Origin: Rivularia sp034931125
GTDB lineage: Bacteria > Cyanobacteriota > Cyanobacteriia > Cyanobacteriales > Nostocaceae
Direction: 5' to 3'
NCBI RefSeq assembly: GCF_034931125.1
Contig: NZ_JAYGHM010000024.1
Location: forward strand, 37,406-101,405
Length of the DNA stretch: 64,000 nt
Numbering within the stretch: the stretch's first letter is position 1; every line of letters starts with the position of its first letter. Below are positions 41,361 through 49,329 of this stretch, in pieces. Made by a program: the position numbers and the translations under genes. Below the pieces are notes generated by a model, which saw nothing but the letters and a program-made list of their open reading frames with translations, did no database searches and was not told the DNA's origin.

Positions 41361-41388
41361 GCCCGCAGGCTTCCATTTTCCTGCGGGC
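41361..41388 (-). terminator. Strong hairpin after the RTX gene
   Basis: GCCCGCAGG (41361-41369) and CCTGCGGGC (41380-41388) form a perfect 9-bp stem, 11 bases past the stop of the gene at 41399-42415. No T run follows. Confidence 0.5.
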
Positions 41389-41398
41389 TGTGTAGATT

Positions 41399-42415
41399 TT
41401 AACTAATAAAAATTTCACTAATATTGCTGCCGATGGTACTTGCTGATTGTTGGGAAACAACCGCTAATAAATCATCGCCAAGTAAAATTTGCGCTCCCAT
41501 AGGGCTATCAACAAAATTCAATTCGGTTAAGCTACTTACCTTAAACGAAGTTGCACCCAATTGGAAGTTATTGATGGTGTCATAGCCAACTCCTGCTTCT
41601 AGAACAATGGTAGCAGAACCATTTCCCAGCCAAACCGTATCAAAGTCAGCGCCACTGTCAATAAGATCGTTGCCACCATTACTAAAAATAATGTCATTAC
41701 CACTATTACCAAAAATGATATCAGCGTCGCTCCCTCCGTAAATCAGGTCGTCGCCAAAACTACCAACTAGAGTGTCCCTTCCACCGTTGCCGAAAATAGT
41801 ATCATTACCGGAACCTCCATCAATAAATTCACTGCTCCCGGTTCCATAGATGGTGTCATTGCCATTTTCACCGAGTAGAGTATCTTCATCACCGTTCCCA
41901 AAGATGAAATCATCTCCATCCCGACCTAAAATGTATTCTGCATCACTAATACCTAGTAGAACATCCCCACCTGGAGTTCCAATTAAAGTTCTTAGATTGG
42001 GATTCTCTACAATGGTAAAGCTGGCTATATTGGCTGTTGGGTCAACGCTGTATCCATGACCAGATGTTAAACCAATAGTAATGCTTTCTGATCCCTCAGT
42101 GATGCCTTCATCAAGGATGTCTGATACTAATGTGGCTGTTGTTGCTCCTGGTGCTAAAGTTATTGCGACTTTATTAAATAAGCCGTTTTCTACTAACGGT
42201 TTAAGTTCTGTAATGTTGGTACTGCCGTCTACAAAGAACTCAATGTCACTGCTGCCAATTAGCTCGATGTCTTCTAGCAAGGATACAATAACTGTTAAAC
42301 CAGAAGTAGGTACTGGTTCTGAAAGGTTAAAGTTCCAACGCAGTTGAGCGCCTTCCTGCACTAAAGTTGGTTCTACCAAAAAGCTAATTTCAGGTATTAC
42401 AGAGTCTGATGTCAT
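41399..42415 (-). CDS. RTX (hemolysin-type calcium-binding) protein with Calx-beta-like domain
   Basis: A 338-residue protein. Residues 1-135 resemble a Calx-beta sandwich (ISFLVEPTLVQEGAQLRWNF, ITIGLTSG). Residues 150-265 carry RTX nonapeptides (GENGNDTIYGTGSSEFIDGG, GNGGRDTLVG, GNSGNDIIF), which fold into a calcium-binding parallel beta-roll. The C-terminus fits a type I secretion signal. It is secreted without an N-terminal signal peptide. No T1SS genes are in the window. Confidence 0.85.
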   Translation of the reverse strand: MTSDSVIPEISFLVEPTLVQEGAQLRWNFNLSEPVPTSGLTVIVSLLEDIELIGSSDIEFFVDGSTNITELKPLVENGLFNKVAITLAPGATTATLVSDILDEGITEGSESITIGLTSGHGYSVDPTANIASFTIVENPNLRTLIGTPGGDVLLGISDAEYILGRDGDDFIFGNGDEDTLLGENGNDTIYGTGSSEFIDGGSGNDTIFGNGGRDTLVGSFGDDLIYGGSDADIIFGNSGNDIIFSNGGNDLIDSGADFDTVWLGNGSATIVLEAGVGYDTINNFQLGATSFKVSSLTELNFVDSPMGAQILLGDDLLAVVSQQSASTIGSNISEIFIS

Positions 42416-42712
42416 ATTTTAAACTCATATTACATATAAAACTAAATATTTAAACCGTAACTAATCAAGACAAATAAGTACATGATATTTTGTTTGAATT
42501 AATTCTATTTGTATTAATACATACCCTTTAACGCGATTAAAACGATAACAAAGTTAAATATTATACGGATTATGACCCTTCATATACTGGTAACGGGTGA
42601 TGTTCCTTGGCACTTTACTGTATTTGTGACGAGCCAATACAAATAAAAGAGCGGTTATGATGTACCTGTTGTTACAAGTGTGTTGCCGCGATATACCTCC
42701 GGTATCGCCTAT

Positions 42713-43672
42713 ATGCCCAAAAACCTACCAAAATATTGCAAGTCGTTTTCCCCTCGGTCGAAATTAAACCCAAGCGGCTTAAACGTCAGCCCCGGTGCGC
42801 CCAATAAGCCCATACTGTTACTGTCGGTAATTGAAATGATAACTACCGGACAGATAACCCAAAACCAAATTGCTTTCAATGCCGAACTCATCGCCACATT
42901 CCTCAAACTGTGGAGCTACTTGGAACCAACTCGTAAACCAGATATCGGTTTACCGTTTTATCACCTGACAAACGATCGCTTTTGGCATTACCAAATGAAA
43001 CCCGGATTTGAAGGACTGATTGCAGCTAAAATCAAAATCCGCACCCCTAGCACAATTCGAGGAACGGTTGATTATGCCTACCTTGATGACGAGTTATGGT
43101 TGCTGTTACAAAACGAGAGCCATCGCGCCGTACTAACTCATACGCTGATTAGTTCTTGGTTCAACAATAATCAAGATATTGAATCGTTACTGCAAGTTAA
43201 TGCCTTTGCCGAAGTTGAAGAGCAACTGCGATCGCAAGGTGGCAAGATTTATCAACCAGAAGAATTAAAAGACGAACAAAAAGTAATTGTTAGAGATGGT
43301 GCGTTTCGTAAAATTATCGTTTCTACTTATAATTACAGCTGCGCGTTTTGCGGTTTACAAATACTCGATACCAAAAGTCAAAATATCGTTGATGGCTCGC
43401 ATATCAAACCTTTCTTCAAATTCTATGACGATCGCATTAATAACGGACTATCGCTGTGTAAAAACCATCACTGGGCATTTGATAGAGGTTGGTTTGCAAT
43501 TGATGATGATTACCGTATTATAGTTGCTGAAGATATCCGCGAAGTTTCACCCAACGGTAAACCGATGCGGGAAATGGGAGGCGATCGCATAAATCTACCA
43601 GTACAGGAGCAATATTATCCCAGTCTTGATGCGCTGCGCTGGCATCGTGAGAATATGTTTAATGCTGCTTGA
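42713..43672 (+). CDS. HNH endonuclease resembling phosphorothioate-dependent (SBD-HNH) enzymes
   Basis: A 319-residue protein. The N-terminal part (APNKPILLLSVIEMITTGQI, GLPFYHLTNDRFWHYQM) resembles the sulphur-binding domain of modification-dependent enzymes such as ScoMcrA. The C-terminal HNH domain is YSCAFCGLQI...IVDGSHIKPF...NNGLSLCKNHHWAFDRGWF with complete metal and catalytic residues. ATG 42713 is supported by the related remnant at 41084. It may restrict DNA carrying backbone phosphorothioate or another modification. No dnd genes are in the window. Confidence 0.8.
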   Translation: MPKNLPKYCKSFSPRSKLNPSGLNVSPGAPNKPILLLSVIEMITTGQITQNQIAFNAELIATFLKLWSYLEPTRKPDIGLPFYHLTNDRFWHYQMKPGFEGLIAAKIKIRTPSTIRGTVDYAYLDDELWLLLQNESHRAVLTHTLISSWFNNNQDIESLLQVNAFAEVEEQLRSQGGKIYQPEELKDEQKVIVRDGAFRKIIVSTYNYSCAFCGLQILDTKSQNIVDGSHIKPFFKFYDDRINNGLSLCKNHHWAFDRGWFAIDDDYRIIVAEDIREVSPNGKPMREMGGDRINLPVQEQYYPSLDALRWHRENMFNAA

Positions 43673-43682
43673 AGTTTAATTT

Positions 43683-43853
43683 ATGACCAAAAAACCCAAA
43701 GGTTGGTATAAACAAATTGTCCTGCGTCCCGTGGTTCATGTGGATGGCTATGCCAGCTATGAAAAAGTTTGTAGCTATGTAGCGAATAGTTATTTTTCCA
43801 GACTTACAATCAATTTTTTTACGACTAATATTAATAATGCAGTGCCGTCCTGA
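43683..43853 (+). CDS. Small ORF, probably the truncated start of a longer protein
   Basis: A 56-residue frame (MTKKPKGWYKQIVLRPVVHV, DGYASYEKVCSYVANS) that overlaps the next gene by 17 bases in another frame. The beginning looks like real protein, the end (RLTINFFTTNINNAVPS) less so. It may be the 5-prime part of a decayed gene whose 3-prime part is 43837-44121. Confidence 0.35.
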   Translation: MTKKPKGWYKQIVLRPVVHVDGYASYEKVCSYVANSYFSRLTINFFTTNINNAVPS

Positions 43854-44121
43854 ATTAATTGATGCCCAAGAATCACAACAGAAGGCAACAAATAAGGGAT
43901 TTGGTAAAGCGCAAGACCTTTATCAACCATTATGGATTGGTCAAGGTTATCGACTCAAGCGTGAAGGTACGGTAAGCAGCGGTGATGCTGAAAATAAACA
44001 AGGTGGCAGTAAAAGACCTCATTGGCGTAAAGGGTTTATCCGCAATCAACCTTATGGAGAAGGCAGGCAAAAAATTAAATTGGTGTGGATTGAGCCAGTT
44101 TTGGTAATGGGTGGGGAATAA
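43837..44121 (+). CDS. Hypothetical basic protein, possibly a C-terminal fragment
   Basis: A 94-residue protein rich in Lys/Arg/Gln. Segments LWIGQGYRLKREG and RPHWRKGFIRNQPYGEGRQK look like the C-terminal part of larger plasmid or phage proteins (HWRxGxxRxQPxGxGR). May be what remains of a gene broken upstream. Confidence 0.4.
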   Translation: MQCRPELIDAQESQQKATNKGFGKAQDLYQPLWIGQGYRLKREGTVSSGDAENKQGGSKRPHWRKGFIRNQPYGEGRQKIKLVWIEPVLVMGGE

Positions 44122-44138
44122 GGAAATTATAATTATTA

Positions 44139-44432
44139 ATGCTTAAACAAGAAATTATTGGTAAAGCAGAAAAATGGGGATATATTCTAGTTTATACCGA
44201 CTATTCCAAAACGTCTCAGACTAATGTTTGGACTGTAAAAGTACCAACTACTGGTTTCAAGAATCGTCCTGGGTCTGTTAGAAGTTTAAAAATTTTAGAA
44301 GATTACGATTTAGAAAAACTGTTAGATAAAATTAAGAAATATTTTGCAGAGAGTAAGTCTCCTATAAAAGTAGTAATGCGCGATAATAAATACTCCAGTC
44401 CTGAAGATGATAAAGAGCTATTTATCCTTTAA
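44139..44432 (+). CDS. Hypothetical protein (97 residues)
   Basis: A basic soluble protein (KAEKWGYILVYTDYSKTSQT, LEDYDLEKLLDKIKKYFAES). No family recognised. First of a run of five small co-directional genes up to 46115. Confidence 0.45.
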   Translation: MLKQEIIGKAEKWGYILVYTDYSKTSQTNVWTVKVPTTGFKNRPGSVRSLKILEDYDLEKLLDKIKKYFAESKSPIKVVMRDNKYSSPEDDKELFIL

Positions 44433-44517
44433 TGATATTAAAACTATAATTTAGCAATTATTCTAATTTGATTTAAACTGTTACTAACTGCTTATTTTTA
44501 GATAAAAGAATGTTTTT

Positions 44518-44748
44518 ATGAAAGTAAAAGAACTTATTGAAGCATTACAAAAGTGTCATCCAGATGCAGAAGTGGAATTCAATATTGATTTTGATGATAG
44601 TGGTGAAGTAACGGTGGTTGAGCATGAAATTCAATGGTTGTTAGATAAAGGGGAAACTAACCCCGTAGGAAGAGTTTTTCTACACAATAATAGCCAGGAG
44701 TTTAAGCACGACAAACCGTTATTAGATGGTAAGTTATTTAAAACATGA
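44518..44748 (+). CDS. Hypothetical protein (76 residues)
   Basis: A small acidic protein starting MKVKELIEALQKCHPDAEVE, a pattern common in small phage proteins (VKELIEALxxxPxDAEV). Function unknown. Part of the co-directional run 44139-46115. Confidence 0.5.
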   Translation: MKVKELIEALQKCHPDAEVEFNIDFDDSGEVTVVEHEIQWLLDKGETNPVGRVFLHNNSQEFKHDKPLLDGKLFKT

Positions 44749-44766
44749 ATCGTTCATTGATAAAAT

Positions 44767-45270
44767 ATGTATTACGGATACCGCTGCTACAACTCCGAAG
44801 ATAAACCAATTGGTTGGCTATACACGCATAACAGCGATACCGAAATCGTTTGGACTGATACAAAATTAAATTGGTGTAAAAAATGGAAAACCCAAAAAGG
44901 TGCAGTAAATAGTTTCGACCACTTTAATTCTCGCTGGAAATTCAAATCAGAAGGTGGCTATCTTAAAATTGAAGTGATGCCGGAATTTGAGGAACCAGAA
45001 TCTGCTGCATCTCGCAAACAAAAACTATTAGAAGAATGGGGTGATGATAATATTCCAGAAGCTACCACAACGTTTAAATTTGAATTAATTAAAGGCTTGC
45101 CAGAAGAACACGGTACTTATTTATTTTTATTAGAAAATGGTTCAATTAAACAAGGGTACTTTAGCTCTTTCCCATACCCCAACCATGAAGAAGTTATCAG
45201 AATTACTAACTGTGAAGACGAATATTTCTATTATGAAAAGTGCGTTGGTTGGTTAAAAAAGGTAGAATAA
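44767..45270 (+). CDS. Hypothetical protein (167 residues)
   Basis: A soluble protein with many aromatic residues (YYGYRCYNSEDKPIGWLYTH, WTDTKLNWCKKWKTQKGA). No family recognised. 18 bases after the preceding gene, so probably co-transcribed. Confidence 0.5.
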   Translation: MYYGYRCYNSEDKPIGWLYTHNSDTEIVWTDTKLNWCKKWKTQKGAVNSFDHFNSRWKFKSEGGYLKIEVMPEFEEPESAASRKQKLLEEWGDDNIPEATTTFKFELIKGLPEEHGTYLFLLENGSIKQGYFSSFPYPNHEEVIRITNCEDEYFYYEKCVGWLKKVE

Positions 45271-45300
45271 ATATAGCTATATCTATTGAATAACTTTAAA

Positions 45301-45600
45301 ATGAAAGCAGAAGAATTAAAGAATAAAATTGTTGATATTCTTAAAAATGTTAACCCCAGGTTTTTTGATGGCGTTCGCGTCAAAGATATTAAAAAACTAC
45401 TTTTGGAACATTACGATATTTCTGTAAGTGAAAGAACAATTATCAAGGTAATGTTAGAGCTAACAAAGTGTGAAGATGAGGAGAAAGATGGCTTTATATG
45501 CGGCGATGGTAGTACGCTGATATTTGCCGATGACCATGAATGCGAAAATTTTAAAATGCGGGGATTGCATCGATACGGATGGTATAATTTGACTTTATAA
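45301..45600 (+). CDS. Hypothetical winged-helix-like protein
   Basis: A 99-residue protein. MKAEELKNKIVDILKNVNPR and KDIKKLLLEHYDISVSERTI look like a winged-helix pair. No named family. ATG 45301 is preferred over the in-frame TTG 45286. In the same run as its neighbours. Confidence 0.45.
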   Translation: MKAEELKNKIVDILKNVNPRFFDGVRVKDIKKLLLEHYDISVSERTIIKVMLELTKCEDEEKDGFICGDGSTLIFADDHECENFKMRGLHRYGWYNLTL

Positions 45601-45611
45601 ATTGCAATTTT

Positions 45612-46115
45612 ATGAACAATAATCTCGAACGCTTATTATTAATACTTACAGAACAAGCCGATTCAGTTGATAAACTGTGGAGCCGCAGCGATTTTCTCTA
45701 CAAAAGCACCTATCGCTTGGTTCTTGACTACGGTAAACCATTTCCAAATCGCCTAACTCCTTCTCCATTTCGCGGCAAGGTTAAGCAGTGCTATAAAAAT
45801 TGTTTTGAACCGTTATGGAGACGAAAAGATTGGTACTACTGCGAGGGATATGCCATTGATGATGACTTGAATCTTGCGATCGCTCATGCATGGTTAATCA
45901 ACGATAACGGACAAGTAATTGACCCTACCTGGCGCGATAACATATCTGGGGCAGTTTATTTTGGTGTCGCATTTGAGAATGAATATGTGTTTGAAATCGC
46001 CAAAATTACTGAGTGCTATGGTATTTTAGAAAACGATTACCTCAACGGGCATAAGCTGATGACTCAAGGGTTCCCGCCACACGCTCTGCACAAAATTCAA
46101 GCTAGCCGTTCGTAG
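45612..46115 (+). CDS. Hypothetical protein with C...H...D motif (possible papain-like fold)
   Basis: A 167-residue protein. The pattern CYKNCFEPL ... WYYCEGYAIDDDLNLAIAHA ... VIDPTW shows a Cys, a His (AHAW) and an Asp (DPTW) in the order of transglutaminase-like cysteine enzymes. This is suggestive only. Last gene of the run 44139-46115. Confidence 0.5.
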   Translation: MNNNLERLLLILTEQADSVDKLWSRSDFLYKSTYRLVLDYGKPFPNRLTPSPFRGKVKQCYKNCFEPLWRRKDWYYCEGYAIDDDLNLAIAHAWLINDNGQVIDPTWRDNISGAVYFGVAFENEYVFEIAKITECYGILENDYLNGHKLMTQGFPPHALHKIQASRS

Positions 46116-46141
46116 CACCTTTCTGGACGAATAGCGATAAG

Positions 46142-46196
46142 CCTTCTCTTCGAGACGCTGCGCGAACGGCATGGCTTCGCTAACGCCATTCGCCGT
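46142..46196. repeat. GC-rich palindromic repeat
   Basis: CTTCTCTTCGAGACGCTGCG through GGCATGGCTTCGCTAACGCC contains interleaved inverted repeats typical of dispersed cyanobacterial palindromes. It lies between two convergent genes. Confidence 0.55.
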
Positions 46197-46225
46197 GTAG
46201 GAAAGTTATTGATGAGTGAGTAAGC

Positions 46226-46780
46226 TTAGATATCGGAATTAATAAATGATTTGTAACCTTCAATTTTTAACGCTAAACGGGAAGCCAAGAAAGAACTAGC
46301 ATCTTTTAAAGTTTCATAAATACAAATAGCTTCTTCTCGATATCGAATAATTTTATCTTGCTTCCAATAATCTGGAGGTGCTTGTAAATTGGTGATTCTA
46401 TCTGCTAACTTTACCATCCAAATTTCTTGCGATCGCTCTTTTATTTTTTGCAAACTATCCTTCATTTGCAGAGATTTTTCTAAACTTGAATCCTTACTTA
46501 ATGCAAGTACGCCATTAGCTACAGGCAAACCAAATTCAGCTTCAAGTTCCTCAAAAGTTGTATCTGTATCTTCAATCGTATCGTGTAAAAGCGAGCATTG
46601 AATTGCTAAATTTTCATCGCGTTCTTTTTCTTCATTGAGGGCTGCAATCATTTCCATACTCACAAAGCTTAAATGCATAATGTAAGATATTTTTGTACCT
46701 GGAAATTTCTGCCCTTGATGTTTCTGTGCAGCAAATCTGTACGCTTTTATGTATTCTTCCTGCGACCAGTTTATTGACAT
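46226..46780 (-). CDS. HD-domain phosphohydrolase (SpoT-hydrolase-like)
   Basis: A 184-residue HD-superfamily protein similar to the hydrolase part of RelA/SpoT and small alarmone hydrolases. Motifs are AAQKHQGQKFPGTKISYIMH, LLHDTIEDTDTTFEELEAEF and the late KLADRITNLQ. The metal-binding His and HD residues are present. It has no synthetase domain. It probably hydrolyses (p)ppGpp-like or other nucleotides. Confidence 0.8.
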   Translation of the reverse strand: MSINWSQEEYIKAYRFAAQKHQGQKFPGTKISYIMHLSFVSMEMIAALNEEKERDENLAIQCSLLHDTIEDTDTTFEELEAEFGLPVANGVLALSKDSSLEKSLQMKDSLQKIKERSQEIWMVKLADRITNLQAPPDYWKQDKIIRYREEAICIYETLKDASSFLASRLALKIEGYKSFINSDI

Positions 46781-46956
46781 ATCTAATATTCAACTTATAC
46801 TAAAACAATATTTATTGTCTTTTACTACCATATCGCTGTTAAAGCAGTCACTACAAAACTTGCTAAAAGCTTTATGACTAGGTGGATAATTTTTTTGTTT
46901 TAACTGCGATCGCACCTCCCCAGTGGGAATACTAAAAAAGTAGCATCCCCTTTCCT

Positions 46957-47160
46957 ATGAAACTACTCAACTTCCTCAAACCCAAACCCACCATTGAAAG
47001 CTACGGACAACCGAACGGAGTTTCACCAGAAGTCCAAGCAGTAATGGAATGGTTATTTACTAGCTTGTTAAATGCTGGTTATACTGGTTTTAATGGGTTA
47101 ATAGTGGACAGAGTAATCACTTGTTCCTCTCTTCTTGGTCTTTTAATTCTTCAATCATGA
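46957..47160 (+). pseudogene. Truncated paralogue of the 48863-49195 gene
   Basis: The first 45 codons (KLLNFLKPKPTIESYGQPNG, VMEWLFTSLLNAGY) match the protein at 48863 (KILQFLKPKPTIDSYGQPSS, LMEWLFASLIAVGY) and the upstream DNA is also alike. After GYTGFNGLIV the similarity stops and the frame enters the GIY-YIG gene on the other strand. The tail is thus lost. Confidence 0.65.
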
Positions 47161-47599
47161 AGCTTATCTGTGCTGATATAGAGCGTTTTTGCTTTTTACA
47201 GTAATCTTGAAACCACACCAGCAGTGATTCAGGAATAGTTACGCTCGTTCTATTTTGAACGCCTCTAAATTGAGTTTTAGGGGGAAGGAATTCTCTATTT
47301 AAAGGCGGGCGAAACCATTGAATTAAAGCTTGCTCCATTTCAGGCAAAAGTTCCTTGTCTCCAATAAGTATGTAAGCTATTCGTATGCTACTTATGGCTT
47401 GTAATTCTTTTTCTTTATGATGTTTACCCTGACACCATCTACCTCGTATCCCAAATAAGCCTCTTGCAATTCCTACGTACTGAACTTTATTATTAGCATC
47501 AATTGCAAGATATATTCCAGAATCAGTAGGTAAATTTGATTTCTCTTCAATCAATACATTGGGAAGATTTTCTACATCAATACTTTCAGCCTTTATCAT
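47117..47599 (-). CDS. GIY-YIG nuclease with C-terminal ribbon-helix-helix
   Basis: A 160-residue protein. The GIY-YIG-like domain has DSGIYLAIDANNKVQYVGIA, RGRWCQGKHHKE and MEQALIQWFRPPLN, with Arg, His and Glu in place. Residues about 118-150 (RTSVTIPESLLVWFQDYCKK) look like a CopG-type ribbon-helix-helix. A separate small ribbon-helix-helix gene lies 11 bases upstream, which resembles a toxin-antitoxin or homing arrangement. Confidence 0.7.
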   Translation of the reverse strand: MIKAESIDVENLPNVLIEEKSNLPTDSGIYLAIDANNKVQYVGIARGLFGIRGRWCQGKHHKEKELQAISSIRIAYILIGDKELLPEMEQALIQWFRPPLNREFLPPKTQFRGVQNRTSVTIPESLLVWFQDYCKKQKRSISAQISFMIEELKDQEERNK

Positions 47600-47610
47600 T
47601 TTTACCCTGC

Positions 47611-47790
47611 TTACGAATCTTGTTCAAAGGAGCTAATTTCACCTTGTTTTTTAGCTTGTCGTACAGCTTCTTCACAAAGGACTTCTATTAAATTCGATAA
47701 CGATCGCTTTCTTACCTTTGCCAGCTTCTCTAGTTCTATTTTTAAATTCTCTTCTATATAAAGAGATACTCGCTTTTTGTCAGTTACCAC
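47611..47790 (-). CDS. Small ribbon-helix-helix protein
   Basis: A 59-residue protein starting with GTG 47790: VTDKKRVSLYIEENLKIELE, then KLAKVRKRSLSNLIEVLCEE. This is a CopG/Arc-type DNA-binding domain. It precedes the GIY-YIG gene by 11 bases and would be its partner or regulator. Confidence 0.65.
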   Translation of the reverse strand: MVTDKKRVSLYIEENLKIELEKLAKVRKRSLSNLIEVLCEEAVRQAKKQGEISSFEQDS

Positions 47791-47955
47791 TTATGTCATC
47801 ATAACGCTACTCCTTAACTGTATTACCTTTAGCTTAACATAATGGTAGCCTCAAAGTAGCGTTACTCTGGTGCTACCATAGAAAAAGTAAAGCGATCGCA
47901 ACTGATTGGAACCCAGAGAGCGATCGCTTGTTAACCAAAAGTAAGTAAGGTCAAC

Positions 47956-48708
47956 ATGACAACTATAAAAGCAGTTCGCGCAACAATCAACTTGGGCGAT
48001 ATTGAGCTTGACGTATTTCAACTACCAGATAGCGAATATAGGCTTAGTCAAACTCAAGTAGAGCAAGCGGTTGAAAAACCCGAAAGGTCGTTCCGGAACT
48101 TTTTAGCTTCTCAAGCCCCAGAAGCCTTACCTCATAAGCAATTTCGATCCGGAAAAATTCACATCGAGGGCAATAACGTCAAAGTGTCGGCTATTCCGAT
48201 TGAAGTAGCTATGGCATTTTGGGCTAAAGAAGTTAGGGTTGGTAACTTAAAAGCACAAGCGATCGCTATTGCTTGCATGATGGAAACAATTGAACGTAGG
48301 GCTGATGCTGCTTTTGGGGTACAGCGCTCTCTTGAAGAATACAACGAACAACTCAAAAGAAAGATAGCTCGACGCACCTTAACCGACTCAATCAAAGCAT
48401 ACTTGGAACGTCACCCAGAAGTATCGGATAACTATCGGACTTGGGTTTATAAAAATGTTACAGACGCTATTTACCGCGCTGTTTTTAGTATGAATGCTAA
48501 GAAACTAGCATCCGATTTAAAGTGCAATAAGGATGAGATTCGTGACAATCTCGATCAATTCTGCGTTAGCCGCATTGTGTGGATTGAGGAATCAGTTTGT
48601 CAGCAAATAGACTTAGATTTTGAACCGCAAGATGCTGTGAAACGAGTAGTCGAGTTTAACTCGCTAAAAGCCATCCAACCAGTCAAGTATCAAGATATAA
48701 GTCGTTAA
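47956..48708 (+). CDS. Phage-antirepressor-like protein
   Basis: A 250-residue protein. The N-terminal part (FQLPDSEYRLSQTQVEQAVE, SFRNFLASQAPEALPHKQF) and the middle (IPIEVAMAFWAKEVRVGNLK) resemble cyanobacterial proteins related to phage antirepressors and KilA-type domains. The C-terminal part is helical (LERHPEVSDNYRTWVYKNVT). The role is unknown; DNA binding is likely. Confidence 0.5.
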   Translation: MTTIKAVRATINLGDIELDVFQLPDSEYRLSQTQVEQAVEKPERSFRNFLASQAPEALPHKQFRSGKIHIEGNNVKVSAIPIEVAMAFWAKEVRVGNLKAQAIAIACMMETIERRADAAFGVQRSLEEYNEQLKRKIARRTLTDSIKAYLERHPEVSDNYRTWVYKNVTDAIYRAVFSMNAKKLASDLKCNKDEIRDNLDQFCVSRIVWIEESVCQQIDLDFEPQDAVKRVVEFNSLKAIQPVKYQDISR

Positions 48709-48862
48709 TTTGAAGTCAAATTTTTGAAAGCTTCTGCTAATCTTCCGCTGACTGGATTAAGTCGGGTTAGTTGGAAACAATAGCGATCGCCTATGTTACA
48801 CCCATAAAGAGCGATCGCAATCCCCAAAATGGGAACACTAAAAAAGTTGCGTTTCTCCAATC

Positions 48863-49195
48863 ATGAAAATATTGCAGTTCCTCAAACCCAAACCCACCAT
48901 TGATAGTTACGGACAACCCAGCAGTATTGACCCACAAGAAATTCAATCATTGATGGAGTGGTTATTCGCTAGTTTGATAGCAGTCGGATATTTTGGGCGA
49001 TCGCACCTTATCTGGTACGACTGCGACAACCCCGACCCCAGTTTAGAAAAGTTAATCAAAAAACTGATACGCCGCGACGAGCCGATTTTCCTTTACCGCT
49101 GCGGTGGTAGAACAATGCCAGCGCCCCAGGGATATTACTGGCGGATGATGAGCGAACACCCATCAACGCGGATTTATCAGTTGGAAGTTAAATAA
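48863..49195 (+). CDS. Hypothetical protein, intact member of a duplicated family
   Basis: A 110-residue protein (KILQFLKPKPTIDSYGQPSS, QGYYWRMMSEHPSTRIYQLE). Truncated relatives are at 46957-47160 (5-prime part) and 51325-51391 (3-prime part). No known domain. The downstream neighbour on the other strand was the gene now intact at 51393-51710. Confidence 0.55.
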   Translation: MKILQFLKPKPTIDSYGQPSSIDPQEIQSLMEWLFASLIAVGYFGRSHLIWYDCDNPDPSLEKLIKKLIRRDEPIFLYRCGGRTMPAPQGYYWRMMSEHPSTRIYQLEVK

Positions 49196-49265
49196 TTTAA
49201 ACTGGGTTGGGCTTACCTATTCTCAATTCCCTTAGCTTCAGTTTTACGCTTTCCCGTTGAACCTT
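49196..49265 (-). pseudogene. 3-prime remnant of the 51393-51710 gene family
   Basis: About 70 bases match the end of the gene at 51393 (coding VKLKLRELGIGRPDPV), directly after the paralogue 48863-49195. The rest of the gene is missing; the RTX gene lies beyond. Confidence 0.65.
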
Positions 49266-49329
49266 TATAAATTGGTAAAGATATTGTTAGTAAATAACAT
49301 TTCTTCTTTTACCTTTTTACTTAAAAAAA

